Made by a program: the position numbers and the translations under genes. A stretch of DNA of 64,000 nucleotides, from assembly GCA_021847015.1 (NCBI GenBank), contig JAJZVW010000014.1:1-64000 (forward strand), in the 5' to 3' direction. Shown here piece by piece: positions 19,189 to 28,090 of this stretch; the stretch's first letter is position 1, and each line of letters starts with the position of its first letter. The notes under the pieces are model-generated. The model was not told the DNA's origin. It did no database searches and saw only the letters and a program-made list of their open reading frames with translations. The stretch is from Pseudomonadota bacterium. GTDB lineage: Bacteria > Pseudomonadota > Alphaproteobacteria > Rhodospirillales > Magnetospirillaceae.

Positions 19189-20802
19189 ATGGCGGGGGAG
19201 GACAGGCGCAAGCTCGGGGTGCTGGTCGTCGACGACGAGCCGCAGATACTCACCGCGATCACCGACCTCCTGGAAGGTGACTTCTCGGTATGGACGGCGA
19301 GCGATCCCGAGACCGCCTTCAAGATCCTGACGGTGCAGGACATGGCGGTGATCCTCACGGACCAGCGCATGCCGGGAATGACGGGGGCCGAATTCCTGGG
19401 CAAGGCCCGCGAAATCTCCGACGCCACCCGGGTGTTGCTGACGGGCTATTCGGACTTCGCCGCGTTGGCCATGGCCGTCAACCTGGGCCAGATCCAGGCC
19501 TACCTTCCGAAACCCTGGAATCCATTGGAACTCAAGGTGGTCGTCGAGACGGCCGCCGAACGGTGGCGGCTGGGGCGCCAGTTGCGGGAGGAACGCAACC
19601 TGCTGCGCTCCCTCATGGACAACATCCCCGACGCGATCTTCTTCAAGGACCGTTCTCTGCGCTTCACGCGCGTGAACGCGGCCCAGCTCGAACTGCTGGG
19701 GATCGATTCCCCCGAGCGCGTCGTCGGATTGCGGCTGGCCGATCTGGTCGCCGCCGAGCAGGCGGGCGCGGTCGAGGAGCAGGAGAAGGACATCCTCGAC
19801 CGGGACGCGCCGATGATCGACAAGATCGAGGCCACGGCGGGCCCGTCGGGGGCGAAGGTATGGCATTCGATCACCAAGGTGCCGATCCGAGAAGGCGGCG
19901 ACGTCGTCGGCCTGGTCGGGGTGGCCCGCGACGTCACCAAGCGCAAGCAGGCCGAGGATTACCTTCGGCGCGCTCACGAGGAGTTGCAGCAGGCGGTCGA
20001 GGAGCGCACGCGTTGGTTGCGCGACGAAATCCGCCGCCGCGCGCTGGCCGAAGACCAGGCGCGCTCGGCGCAGCGGGGCGCCGAACAGGCGAACCGCGCC
20101 AAGACCGTGTTCCTCGCCAATATGAGCCATGAGCTGCGCACGCCGTTGAACGCCATCATCGGGTTCTCGGAACTGGCGACCACCGTCATGAACGCCAGGG
20201 AGCTGGAAAAATACGGCGGCTATTTGTGCAACATCACCGAATCCGCCAACCATCTGCTCCAGGTCATCAACGACATCCTCGACGTCTCGCGGATCGAGAT
20301 CGGCAAGGTCAATCTGCGCGAGGAGGATGTGGATGTCGCCGACGCGATCCAGACGGCCCTGCGCCTGATCGGCCATGTCGCCGCGGGAAAGAGCCAGACG
20401 CTGTCGTTTTCGATCGCCGAGAATTTCCCCCGCCTCAAGGGCGACGTGCGGCTGCTGAAGCAGATATTGCTGAACATCGTGTCCAACGCCGCCAAATTCA
20501 CCGGCGAGGATGGCCATATCGGCGTGCATGCCTGGGTGGAGGATGGCGCGGTCAGCATTGCCGTCGCGGATGACGGGATCGGCATCGAGCCGCAGGACAT
20601 ACCCCTGGTGTTGCAGCCGTTCGGGCAGGTCGAAAGCGCCCTGTCCCGTACGCACGACGGCACCGGGCTGGGCCTGCCGCTCGCCAAGGGGTTCATGGAA
20701 TTGCACGGGGGCACCCTCACGCTCTCCTCGGAACCGGGCAAAGGAACGCGCGTGGTGTTGACCTTCCCGCCGGCGCGCACGGTGGTCCGGCCGAAGGACT
20801 AG
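19189..20802 (+). CDS. REC-PAS-histidine kinase
   Basis: A 537-residue soluble hybrid kinase starting at ATG 19189 behind GGGAGGTGAGGCC. REC 8-125 has LGVLVVDDEPQILTAI and the acceptor in VILTDQRMPGMTGAEF, followed by the TGYSD and YLPKPW motifs typical of RpfG/HupR-type receivers. A PAS domain (about 140-255: LLRSLMDNIPDAIFFKD.. GVARDVTKRKQAED) and a coiled coil precede HisKA (phospho-His in LANMSHELRTPLNAIIGFS) and HATPase_c (NIVSNAAKF, DDGIGIEP, GTGLGLPLA). Last gene of the chemosensory operon, 54 bases after the CheS3-like gene. It offers a second phospho-acceptor for CheA and a second output kinase. Confidence 0.92.
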   Translation: MAGEDRRKLGVLVVDDEPQILTAITDLLEGDFSVWTASDPETAFKILTVQDMAVILTDQRMPGMTGAEFLGKAREISDATRVLLTGYSDFAALAMAVNLGQIQAYLPKPWNPLELKVVVETAAERWRLGRQLREERNLLRSLMDNIPDAIFFKDRSLRFTRVNAAQLELLGIDSPERVVGLRLADLVAAEQAGAVEEQEKDILDRDAPMIDKIEATAGPSGAKVWHSITKVPIREGGDVVGLVGVARDVTKRKQAEDYLRRAHEELQQAVEERTRWLRDEIRRRALAEDQARSAQRGAEQANRAKTVFLANMSHELRTPLNAIIGFSELATTVMNARELEKYGGYLCNITESANHLLQVINDILDVSRIEIGKVNLREEDVDVADAIQTALRLIGHVAAGKSQTLSFSIAENFPRLKGDVRLLKQILLNIVSNAAKFTGEDGHIGVHAWVEDGAVSIAVADDGIGIEPQDIPLVLQPFGQVESALSRTHDGTGLGLPLAKGFMELHGGTLTLSSEPGKGTRVVLTFPPARTVVRPKD

Positions 20803-20877
20803 GCGGCCCCGCTCTCCCGCCGCGGCACGGCCCGCGGCCGCGCATACCGCGACGGTTGCGGCGGCCGGCATTTGCGC

Positions 20878-20906
20878 TTGACCCCAAATGGGAACGAGAG
20901 TAGAAC
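20878..20906 (+). promoter_or_regulatory. lexA promoter with overlapping LexA (SOS) box
   Basis: TTGACC at 20878-20883 and TAGAAC at 20901-20906 are spaced by 17 bases. GAAC-GAGAGTA-GAAC at 20892-20906 is an exact match to the alphaproteobacterial SOS box (GAAC-N7-GAAC, a direct repeat, unlike the E. coli palindrome) and covers spacer and -10, so LexA bound here would block its own transcription. The palindrome GGAACCGTACGGTTCC at about 20944-20959 lies downstream and may be a second, unrelated site. Confidence 0.8.
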
Positions 20907-20978
20907 AAATCCCGTTCGGTTTTTGGTTTGTTCGCAAGGGACGGGAACCGTACGGTTCCTTTGGGGGAGAAATCGCGG

Positions 20979-21686
20979 ATGCTGACACGCAAGCAATACG
21001 AACTGTTGATGTTCATCGACCAGCGCCTGCGCGCGACCGGCATTTCACCGTCCTTCGACGAGATGAAGGAAGCACTCGATCTCCGCTCCAAATCCGGAAT
21101 CCACCGGCTGATCACCGCCCTCGAGGAACGGGGCTTCATCCGCCGCCTGGCGCATCGCGCCCGGGCGCTGGAGGTGGTTCGCCTGCCCGAGAACACCGGG
21201 GATCAATCCCCGCCCGCGCCGCAACGGTTCTCCCCCACGGTCATCAAGGGGAATTTCGCCCAGAACGCTTTGGCGGGCGCGGCGCCGGTCGCCGCCGGCG
21301 TGGCCGCCGTGACCCTGCCGCTCTACGGCAAGATCGCGGCCGGCACCCCCATCGAGGCGTTGCGGGACCACTCCAATTCGGTCGAGGTGCCGGCGGCGAT
21401 GCTGGGGTCGGGCGAGCATTACGCCCTGACGGTCGAAGGTGATTCCATGATCGACGCCGGGATTTTCGATGGCGACACCGTCATCATCCGGCGCTGCGAA
21501 ACCGCCGACGCGGGCAGCATCGTGGTGGCGCTGGTGGACGATTTCGAAGTCACGCTGAAGCGGCTGCGCCGCAAGGGGGGGTCGATCGCCCTCGAACCCG
21601 CCAACACGAAATACGAGACCCGGATTTTTCCGCCGGACCGCGTCAAGGTTCAGGGAAGGCTGGTCGGTCTGGTGAGGATGTACTGA
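20979..21686 (+). CDS. lexA: LexA SOS repressor
   Basis: A 235-residue repressor/autoprotease. ATG 20979 ([17 protein letters not shown]) has GGGGGAGA upstream; an upstream ATG at 20928 lacks family support. The N-terminal winged helix (1-70) includes [20 protein letters not shown]. The hinge carries the RecA-stimulated Ala-Gly cleavage site in [12 protein letters not shown] (about 127-138). The catalytic Ser lies in [10 protein letters not shown] and the Lys in VTLKRLRRK. Length and motifs are normal for alphaproteobacterial LexA. Autoregulated through the box at 20892-20906. It is convergent with the moeA-moaC-trp operon. Confidence 0.97.
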   Translation: MLTRKQYELLMFIDQRLRATGISPSFDEMKEALDLRSKSGIHRLITALEERGFIRRLAHRARALEVVRLPENTGDQSPPAPQRFSPTVIKGNFAQNALAGAAPVAAGVAAVTLPLYGKIAAGTPIEALRDHSNSVEVPAAMLGSGEHYALTVEGDSMIDAGIFDGDTVIIRRCETADAGSIVVALVDDFEVTLKRLRRKGGSIALEPANTKYETRIFPPDRVKVQGRLVGLVRMY

Positions 21687-21687
21687 C

Positions 21688-21879
21688 ATGCGGATGCAAT
21701 TCGCGTTCACCGAAGATGGCCGCCGCGCGGACGGGCAGGCGGAGTTCACCATCACCTATGTCGGCCGCATCAACCGCAAGGCGGCCGAGGCCGACGCGCG
21801 GCGTCGGTTCGAGGAATGGGCCAGCCTGCGCAGCCCCCTGGCCCGCCGGTGGTCGTCCAACCAAGTGGTTGTATCTTAG
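21688..21879 (+). CDS. small conserved-looking hypothetical protein
   Basis: A 63-residue protein one base after the lexA stop (TGAC-ATG), with GGTGAGG about 11 bases before the start, so it would be cotranscribed with lexA. It contains TEDGRRADGQAEFTITYVGR and an Arg-rich helix (INRKAAEADARRRFEEW), no Cys and no membrane segment. GC-rich third positions fit coding. I do not recognise a family. ATG 21694 is an alternative start. Confidence 0.5.
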   Translation: MRMQFAFTEDGRRADGQAEFTITYVGRINRKAAEADARRRFEEWASLRSPLARRWSSNQVVVS

Positions 21880-21901
21880 AACAAAACGAAAACGCCCGCC
21901 G

Positions 21902-23101
21902 TCATATTCCCGCGAGGGGCAGCACGGTCACGCTTTCGCCGGCTTTGGCGGCCGGCGCGTGGGGCGGGCGGACGACCAGCGCGTCGGCGGCCGCCAGTCC
22001 GGACAGGACGGCGGAATCCTGCTTGGCGAAGGGGGTGGCCACCAGGGTGCCGTCGGGCCGGCGCTCCAGGCTGGATCGCAGGTAATCCTGGCGGTCGTCG
22101 TTGGCGGGAAGGTCCCGCCCCAGGATCGCCGTGGTGTCGCCGTCGTAAAGGGCCAGTCCGGCCAGGGTGCGCAGCATCGGCACCAGGAACAGGGTGGCGC
22201 AGACCAGGGCCGCCACCGGGTTTCCCGGCAGTCCCAGCACCGGCGTGCCCCGCAGCCGGCCGCACATCAGCGGCTTGCCGGGGCGCATGGCCACCTTCCA
22301 GAAATCGAGCGCCATCCCGGCCTCGGCCAGCGCCGGGGCGACCATGTCGTAATCGCCGACCGACGCGCCGCCGGAGATCACCAGCAAATCCGCGCCCTCG
22401 GCGGCCGCGATCAGCCCGGCCAGGGACTCGGCGGTGTCGGAGGCGATTCCCACGATCATGGGCAGGCCGCCGCTGGCCTCGATCAGGGCCGCCAAAGCGG
22501 GGCCGTTGGAGCCGGGAATCTGCGCCGGGGCCAAGGGCTCGCCGGGCATGCGGATCTCGTCGCCGGTGGAAAGCACCGCAACCCGGGGCCGGCGCCGCAC
22601 CGGCAGCCACGGGATGTTCATGGCGGCCGCCAGGCCGATCCGGCGCGGGTCCATGACCGTTCCGGCGGTCAGCAGCACGTCGCCGACGGCGAAGTCGAGG
22701 CCGGCGGGGCGGACGAATTTTCCCGGCGGGATGCCCACCGTGACCGTGACCGCGCCGCCCTCGGCCCGGCAATCCTCCTGCCGCGCCACTGCGTCGGCGC
22801 CGTCGGGAAGGGGGGCGCCGGTGAAGATGCGCACGGCCTGGCCGGTCCGGACGGTGCCGGCGAAGGGGTGGCCGGCGGCCGAGGTGCCGGCGACCGCCAA
22901 CCGCGCAGGGACGGCGGCGACATCGGCGGCGCGGACGGCCCAGCCATCCATGCTGGAGACGGCGAGCGGCGGATGGCTGACGCGGGCGGCGAGGTCGGCG
23001 GCGAGCACGCGGCCGAGCGCCTGGGGCAGGGCCACGCTTTCTCCGGCCAAGGGCCGCAGCCCGGCCAGCACCCGCTCGAGCGCGGTTTCGACGGCGATCA
23101 C
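21902..23101 (-). CDS. moeA: molybdopterin molybdenumtransferase MoeA
   Basis: A 399-residue cytosolic enzyme that inserts molybdate into adenylated molybdopterin. Visible family motifs: [15 protein letters not shown] and [18 protein letters not shown] (25-62), [18 protein letters not shown] (93-110), [14 protein letters not shown] (169-182), [12 protein letters not shown] (the MoCF/MogA-like nucleotide site, about 245-256), [12 protein letters not shown] and [16 protein letters not shown] 23101 overlaps the moaC stop (GTGA). Last gene of the trpG-trpD-trpC-moaC-moeA operon; convergent with lexA. Confidence 0.97.
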   Translation of the reverse strand: MIAVETALERVLAGLRPLAGESVALPQALGRVLAADLAARVSHPPLAVSSMDGWAVRAADVAAVPARLAVAGTSAAGHPFAGTVRTGQAVRIFTGAPLPDGADAVARQEDCRAEGGAVTVTVGIPPGKFVRPAGLDFAVGDVLLTAGTVMDPRRIGLAAAMNIPWLPVRRRPRVAVLSTGDEIRMPGEPLAPAQIPGSNGPALAALIEASGGLPMIVGIASDTAESLAGLIAAAEGADLLVISGGASVGDYDMVAPALAEAGMALDFWKVAMRPGKPLMCGRLRGTPVLGLPGNPVAALVCATLFLVPMLRTLAGLALYDGDTTAILGRDLPANDDRQDYLRSSLERRPDGTLVATPFAKQDSAVLSGLAAADALVVRPPHAPAAKAGESVTVLPLAGI

Positions 23102-23610
23102 CCGGCGCCTCCCGGCCGCTCGGCCGGCGCGTCCCAGGTTCCCGACTTGCCGCCCGATTTGTGGACAAGACGGATATCGGCGATGCGCAAGCCTTTGTCC
23201 ACCGCCTTGACCATGTCATAGACCGTCAGCGCCGCCACCGATACGGCGGTGAGCGCCTCCATTTCCACGCCGGTGCGGCCGGTGAGCTTGCAGCGGGCTT
23301 CGATGTCCACGGCGTTGCGGGCGGGGTCGATGGCGAGATCGACGGTCACCGAGGCGAGCGGCAGGGGGTGGCAAAGCGGGATGAGGTCGGGCGTGCGCTT
23401 GGCCCCCATGATCCCGGCCAGTTGCGCCACCGCCAGCACGTCGCCCTTCTTCACTCCGTGCGCCTGGATCAGCGCCAGCGTCGCCGGCGCCATCAGCACG
23501 CTGCCCCGGGCGACCGCCACCCGCTCGGTCTCGGCCTTGGCCGACACGTCGACCATGACCGCGTTGCCGTTCTCGTCGAAATGGGTGATGGGGGCCACCG
23601 CTCGCCTCAA
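23098..23610 (-). CDS. moaC: cyclic pyranopterin monophosphate synthase MoaC
   Basis: A 170-residue hexameric enzyme that, after MoaA, forms cyclic pyranopterin monophosphate. Motifs: LTHFDE-like [68 protein letters not shown], and the active-site end [13 protein letters not shown] 23610 overlaps the trpC stop; GTG 23598 (VAPITHF) is an alternative. All genes of this operon overlap by 4 bases, which indicates translational coupling. Co-location with trpC is usual in alphaproteobacteria. Confidence 0.96.
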   Translation of the reverse strand: MRRAVAPITHFDENGNAVMVDVSAKAETERVAVARGSVLMAPATLALIQAHGVKKGDVLAVAQLAGIMGAKRTPDLIPLCHPLPLASVTVDLAIDPARNAVDIEARCKLTGRTGVEMEALTAVSVAALTVYDMVKAVDKGLRIADIRLVHKSGGKSGTWDAPAERPGGAG

Positions 23611-24431
23611 CGGGCCTGGGAGGCGGCCGCGAAGCCGGTCAGCAGGACGCGGGTGGCAAGCTCCACGTCAGGGCGGCGCATCAGCGATTCGCCGATCAGG
23701 AAGCCCTTGGCGCCCGCGTCGGCCAGCCGCTTGATATCGACCGGGCCGTCGATGCCGCTTTCGGCGATCAGTATGCGCTCGGCCGGGACCAGCGGCGCCA
23801 GCCGCTCGGTGGTGGCGAGGTCGGTCTTCATGGTCTTGAGGTTGCGGTTGTTGACCCCCACCAGCGGAGTCTTGAGCTTCAGCGCCCGGTCCAGTTCCGC
23901 CTCGTCGTGGACCTCGACCAGCACGTCCATCTCGTAGCCGAGCGCGATCTCCTCCATCTGCGCCATCTCGGCATCGGTGAGGGAGGCGGCGATCAGCAGC
24001 ACACAATCGGCGCCCAGCGCGCGGGCCTCGACGATCTGATAAGGATCGACCATGAAATCCTTGCGCAGCACCGGAAGCTCGCAGGCGGCGCGCGCCGCGC
24101 CCAGATCGGCTTCCGAGCCCTGGAAGAACCGCTGGTCGGTCAGCACCGACAGGCAGGTGGACCCGCCGCGCTGGTAGGCGCGGGCGAGCGCCGCGGGATC
24201 GAAATTGGGACGGATGATTCCGGCGCTGGGCGAAGCCTTCTTGATCTCGGTGATGAGCGCGATTCCGCGCGCGGCGGCGTCCCGCCGCAGCGCCGCGGCG
24301 AAGCCCCTGGGCGGAGCCTGGTCCTTGGCGCGCTTCAGCAATTCCTGGATCGGCCGGCGGGTCTTGTGCTCGGCCACCTCGCGCCTCTTCTCGGCGCAGA
24401 TGCGGTCCAGCACGGTGGCGGTTTCGGTCAT
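23607..24431 (-). CDS. trpC: indole-3-glycerol phosphate synthase TrpC
   Basis: A 274-residue TIM barrel that decarboxylates and cyclises CdRP to indole-3-glycerol phosphate. Motifs: [29 protein letters not shown] (catalytic Lys), [61 protein letters not shown] and [13 protein letters not shown] (phosphate site). Monofunctional: no PRAI domain. ATG overlaps the trpD stop in ATGA. Confidence 0.98.
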   Translation of the reverse strand: MTETATVLDRICAEKRREVAEHKTRRPIQELLKRAKDQAPPRGFAAALRRDAAARGIALITEIKKASPSAGIIRPNFDPAALARAYQRGGSTCLSVLTDQRFFQGSEADLGAARAACELPVLRKDFMVDPYQIVEARALGADCVLLIAASLTDAEMAQMEEIALGYEMDVLVEVHDEAELDRALKLKTPLVGVNNRNLKTMKTDLATTERLAPLVPAERILIAESGIDGPVDIKRLADAGAKGFLIGESLMRRPDVELATRVLLTGFAAASQAR

Positions 24432-25465
24432 GGGATTGCAGTCTTTCGATTGGTGATGGCGACCATGCGGTTCAATACCCCCAGCGCCCGCCCGCTGTCG
24501 ATCGCCTGGGCGGCCATGGCGACGGCGGACCGTATATGGTCGGTCTTGCCCGCCACCATCAGCGCGGCGGCGGAATTGAGCAGGACGATGTCGCGGTAGG
24601 GCCCCGGCGCCCCGTCCAGCAATGCCCGGAGCGCGCCGGCGTTGCGGGCGGCGTCGCCGCCCTTGAGATCGTCGGGGCGGGCCCGGGGCAGGCCGGCGTC
24701 CTCCGGGGTGATTTCAAACATCTCGACGGTGGCGTCGCGCAGCTCCGCCACCAGCGACGGCCCGCAGGTGGTGAGTTCGTCCAGACCGTCCGAGCCGTGG
24801 ACAACCCACGCCCGTTCGGCGCCCAGGCGGCCCAGCACCTCGGCCACCGGCCGCACCCAGTGGTCGGCGAACACGCCGACGATCTGCAATCGGGTGCCGG
24901 CGGGGTTGGACAGGGGGCCGAGCAGATTGAAAATGGTGCGCGTGCCCAGTTCGGCCCGCACGCCGGCTACGTGGCGCATGGCGTTGTGATGCCGGGGCGC
25001 CATCAGGAAGCCCAGGTTGCTGGTCCACAGGCACTCGCGCACCAGCGCCATGTCGGCATCGAGATCGACCCCCAGCGCCGCCAGCACATCGGCCGAGCCG
25101 GATTTGGAAGACGAGGCGCGGTTGCCGTGCTTGGCCACCGGCACGCCGCAGGCGGCGACCACGAAGGCGGCGGCGGTGGAGATGTTGTAGGTCCCGGCGC
25201 CGTCCCCGCCGGTGCCGCAGGTGTCGATGGCGCCCTGGGGCGCGTCGAGGGGAAGCGCCTTGCCCCGCATCGCCCGGGCGGCCCCGGTGATTTCCGCGAC
25301 CGTCTCGCCGCGCACCCTGAGCGCCATCAGCAGGGCGCCGATCTGCGCCGGCGTGGCCTCGCCGGACATGATCGTCTGGAACGCGCCCTCGGCTTCGGAT
25401 TCCGACAGGCGATGGCCGGCCGCCACGCGGGCGAGAACGTCCTTCATCGACGCAGTTCCCGTCAC
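24428..25465 (-). CDS. trpD: anthranilate phosphoribosyltransferase TrpD
   Basis: A 345-residue enzyme joining anthranilate and PRPP. Motifs: [21 protein letters not shown], the PRPP-binding [44 protein letters not shown] and [13 protein letters not shown] 25465 overlaps the trpG stop as GTGA, like the other joints in this operon; ATG 25447 (MKDVLARV) is an equally possible start giving 339 residues. Normal length, not fused to TrpG. Confidence 0.97.
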   Translation of the reverse strand: MTGTASMKDVLARVAAGHRLSESEAEGAFQTIMSGEATPAQIGALLMALRVRGETVAEITGAARAMRGKALPLDAPQGAIDTCGTGGDGAGTYNISTAAAFVVAACGVPVAKHGNRASSSKSGSADVLAALGVDLDADMALVRECLWTSNLGFLMAPRHHNAMRHVAGVRAELGTRTIFNLLGPLSNPAGTRLQIVGVFADHWVRPVAEVLGRLGAERAWVVHGSDGLDELTTCGPSLVAELRDATVEMFEITPEDAGLPRARPDDLKGGDAARNAGALRALLDGAPGPYRDIVLLNSAAALMVAGKTDHIRSAVAMAAQAIDSGRALGVLNRMVAITNRKTAIP

Positions 25466-26052
25466 GCGGCGCTTCCCTTGGGCAGGCGGCAGAGGTCGAG
25501 GAAATTGCGCAGCATCCGGTGCCCATGCTGGGTCTCGATGCTTTCGGGATGGAATTGGACGCCCCACACGGGCAGCGTCTTGTGGGCCAGTCCCATGATC
25601 AGGCCGTCGTCGCTCCACGCCGAGACGTGCAGGCCGGCCGGCAGGGTCTCCCGCTCCACCACCAGGGAATGGTAGCGCGTCGCCCGGAACGGCGTGGGCA
25701 GGCCGGCGAACACGCCGCTGCCGTCGTGGTGAATGTCGCAGACCTTGCCGTGCATGGGGGCCGGCGCGCGCACCACCTTGCCGCCGAAGGCCTGGCCGAT
25801 GGCCTGATGGCCGAGGCAGACGCCGAACAGGGGGACGGTTCCCGCCGCTCGGCGGATCAGGTCCAGGCAGATGCCGGCCTTGTCGGGATCGCAGGGGCCG
25901 GGGGACAGGACGATGCCCTCCGGGGCCATCGCCATCGCTTCCTCCACGCCGAGCGCGTCGTTGCGCCGCACCTCGACCGTCGCCCCCAGCTCGCCCAGGT
26001 AGTGCCACAGGTTGTAGGTGAAGCTGTCGTAGTTATCGATCAGGAGGAACAT
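25462..26052 (-). CDS. trpG: anthranilate synthase glutamine amidotransferase TrpG
   Basis: A 196-residue class I glutaminase that feeds ammonia to TrpE. Motifs: [41 protein letters not shown] with the nucleophilic Cys, RYHSLVV, and [14 protein letters not shown] with catalytic His-Glu. First gene of the trpG-D-C-moaC-moeA operon. Its partner trpE lies 7.1 kb away on the same strand, separated by an unrelated cassette. No leader peptide or attenuator is visible in the 63 bases upstream. Confidence 0.97.
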   Translation of the reverse strand: MFLLIDNYDSFTYNLWHYLGELGATVEVRRNDALGVEEAMAMAPEGIVLSPGPCDPDKAGICLDLIRRAAGTVPLFGVCLGHQAIGQAFGGKVVRAPAPMHGKVCDIHHDGSGVFAGLPTPFRATRYHSLVVERETLPAGLHVSAWSDDGLIMGLAHKTLPVWGVQFHPESIETQHGHRMLRNFLDLCRLPKGSAA

Positions 26053-26115
26053 GGCCTTGAGCGTCCGCCGGGCGTTTTTCCGAAGGCCGAAGATTGCAGC
26101 CGCGCCCTTGTTCCG

Positions 26116-27990
26116 TCAAGCGCGCGGGGTTGCCGCGGCGGCCGCGGATGCCGTCGCCATCACAGGGAAAGCGACCGTGGGGTAGGCGATGACGACGGGG
26201 GCGAACAGGAATCCGCCGCGGTTCCAGGGTTCGTGCAGGCCGGCGTCGGGCAGGACGGCGAGACTGCGGGTTCCGACCAGCCAGAGGTCGGCGATGGCGG
26301 CGGGAAGGATGGTGCGGCCGTGTCCGTCCGCCGCCAGGGCCGCCAGCGCGTCCAGATCCCCCACGACCGCGTCGGCGAACGCGGCGAGGCCGGTGTCCGG
26401 CGCGGCATCGGGAACGACGTGGAAGGCGAAGCGGGGCGCCGACTGCGCCCGCGCCGTCAGGGGCACCGGGAAGCCTTGCACGGACCGCAGATAGAGCTGG
26501 GCCGCCGCCACCTCCGTGGATGTGGCGAAGACGTGCCTTCCGGCCACTTGCAGGGCGCCCACATCGTCTTCGCGGCCGAATTCCATCCGCACCGTCCCGG
26601 CTCCGGCGGTCTCGTAGACCCGCCCGGACGGCAGCCGGGAGGCGTGGGCGGCCTGGGCGTGCCCGACCGCCAGCCGGTGGCGGGCTCGGGTGGCGCCGAC
26701 GAACAGGATGCGGGCTTCCTCGGCCGGCTCGCCGCGGGCCTCGGCCTTGGCCGGCAGCATCAGGCGCACCGAATCCGCCTCACGCCCCTTGGACGCGTGG
26801 ATCGTCCCCAGGATGGGCCCCGACGTGCCGATGTCGGGCAGGCAGAACTCGGCGGGAGGCCGGTGCCCGGACAGCCGCCGCAGCAGCAGCGCCGTGTCCA
26901 CGAGGTTCGGGCCGGCGGGGGCGGCGCGGTTGAGCTTTCGCCACGCCTCCCCCCGATCGAGGATGGCGAAGGGCGTGCCCTCCACGTTGTCCCGCCACAG
27001 CCGCGCAAAGCGGGATTCCGTCAGGACCGGCGCGCTATGGCCCGAGAGGCAGGCCGCCAGCCAGGGCGCCATGGCCGGCGGATGTCCGGACATGCGCAGC
27101 CGGTGGCCGATCCGCCGGTGGTGCAGCCGCGCCGATTCCCGCAGGGCTTCGGCGCGGCTGCGGAACAGCACGAGGTCGCATTCCTCGCTGTGGACCGTGG
27201 CCGCCCGTTCGATGTCGCGCCGCACCCCGGCCAGAACCCGCTTCGGGGGGGTGCCGGGGCTCAGGATGCGCGTGCGCGTGCGCCGGAAGACCCGCGCCAG
27301 CCGGTCCGAGCGGCAGCGGAACACCGTGGCCAGGGCCAACCGCCGGAAAGCCGGATCGGCGCGCAGGCGGTCGATCAGGGGTTCCTCGCCCCAGCCCCGT
27401 TCGGCGAAGCCGTAGATGGCCTGGGCGTCGTCGGCGAACACCGTGACGCCGCAGTCGGGGGACAGTTTCGCGATCATGGCCGCCAGCAGGTCGGCGCGGA
27501 TGCCGACGATGTCGTGGGCCTCGTCGATGACCAGATGGGCCACCGTTTCCAGGCGCGCGCCCACCTCGGCGTTCGAGCGCACAAGGTCCAGAACGCGGCG
27601 GATGGATTCGTCGTAGGAGCTTGGGCCCTCGGTCTCGGGCTGAAGGTCCCAGGCCAGGGAATCCAGCGTGGACAGGCGTACCGCGTGAGCCGCGTCGGCA
27701 TCGCCGACGGCCCCGGCGATGCGCTCGCGGATCTCGCGCACGGCGGAGCGGGTGAAGCTGATCAGCCACACGGTCTCGGGCGCGACGCGGTTCTCGCGGA
27801 TCAGATGGGCCACCCGCGCGCAGGCTATGGCGGTCTTGCCGGTGCCCGGCCCGCCGTCCACCAGCATCCGGGCGGCGGACGCGGCGGCGATCACCTCCCG
27901 TTGCGCCGCATCCCACCCGGCCGGCAGGCCGGGGCCGCGGTCGAAACGGTGGCGAAGGAGGGCGATCGCATTCCGAAGGTGGGTGATCAT
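26116..27990 (-). CDS. UvrD/Rep-like superfamily I helicase
   Basis: A 624-residue helicase-like ATPase. Motif I is MLVDGGPGTGKTAIA (about 42-56), Ia LISFTRSAVREIRERI, II HLVIDEAHDIVG, III VFADDAQAIYGFAERG, IV VFRCRSDRLARVFRR, V ILGTIHASKGREADSVRLML and VI ARILFVGATRARHRLAVGHA. It is shorter than UvrD and has a unique C-terminal region (about 470-624) with no recognised domain. Substrate unknown; possibly DNA repair or defence. It is transcribed in the same direction as trpG, 63 bases upstream of it, and divergently from the copper ATPase gene. Confidence 0.85.
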   Translation of the reverse strand: MITHLRNAIALLRHRFDRGPGLPAGWDAAQREVIAAASAARMLVDGGPGTGKTAIACARVAHLIRENRVAPETVWLISFTRSAVREIRERIAGAVGDADAAHAVRLSTLDSLAWDLQPETEGPSSYDESIRRVLDLVRSNAEVGARLETVAHLVIDEAHDIVGIRADLLAAMIAKLSPDCGVTVFADDAQAIYGFAERGWGEEPLIDRLRADPAFRRLALATVFRCRSDRLARVFRRTRTRILSPGTPPKRVLAGVRRDIERAATVHSEECDLVLFRSRAEALRESARLHHRRIGHRLRMSGHPPAMAPWLAACLSGHSAPVLTESRFARLWRDNVEGTPFAILDRGEAWRKLNRAAPAGPNLVDTALLLRRLSGHRPPAEFCLPDIGTSGPILGTIHASKGREADSVRLMLPAKAEARGEPAEEARILFVGATRARHRLAVGHAQAAHASRLPSGRVYETAGAGTVRMEFGREDDVGALQVAGRHVFATSTEVAAAQLYLRSVQGFPVPLTARAQSAPRFAFHVVPDAAPDTGLAAFADAVVGDLDALAALAADGHGRTILPAAIADLWLVGTRSLAVLPDAGLHEPWNRGGFLFAPVVIAYPTVAFPVMATASAAAAATPRA

Positions 27991-28090
27991 CCCCCAAGGC
28001 TATCCCTATCGGTTGTGGGGGACAAGGGCCTGGCACGTTCAAAGACGGAAATCCTTGACCTCCGGGAAGGGTCGGCATGATCTTGGAATC

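Noticed and set aside
28055-28090. CueR/MerR-type operator in front of copA (TTGACC..TCCGGGAAGGGTC)
   Set aside because: A dyad GACC..GGTC is present, but the arms are too close and the -10 is unclear compared with known CueR sites with a 19-base spacer. I cannot support it.
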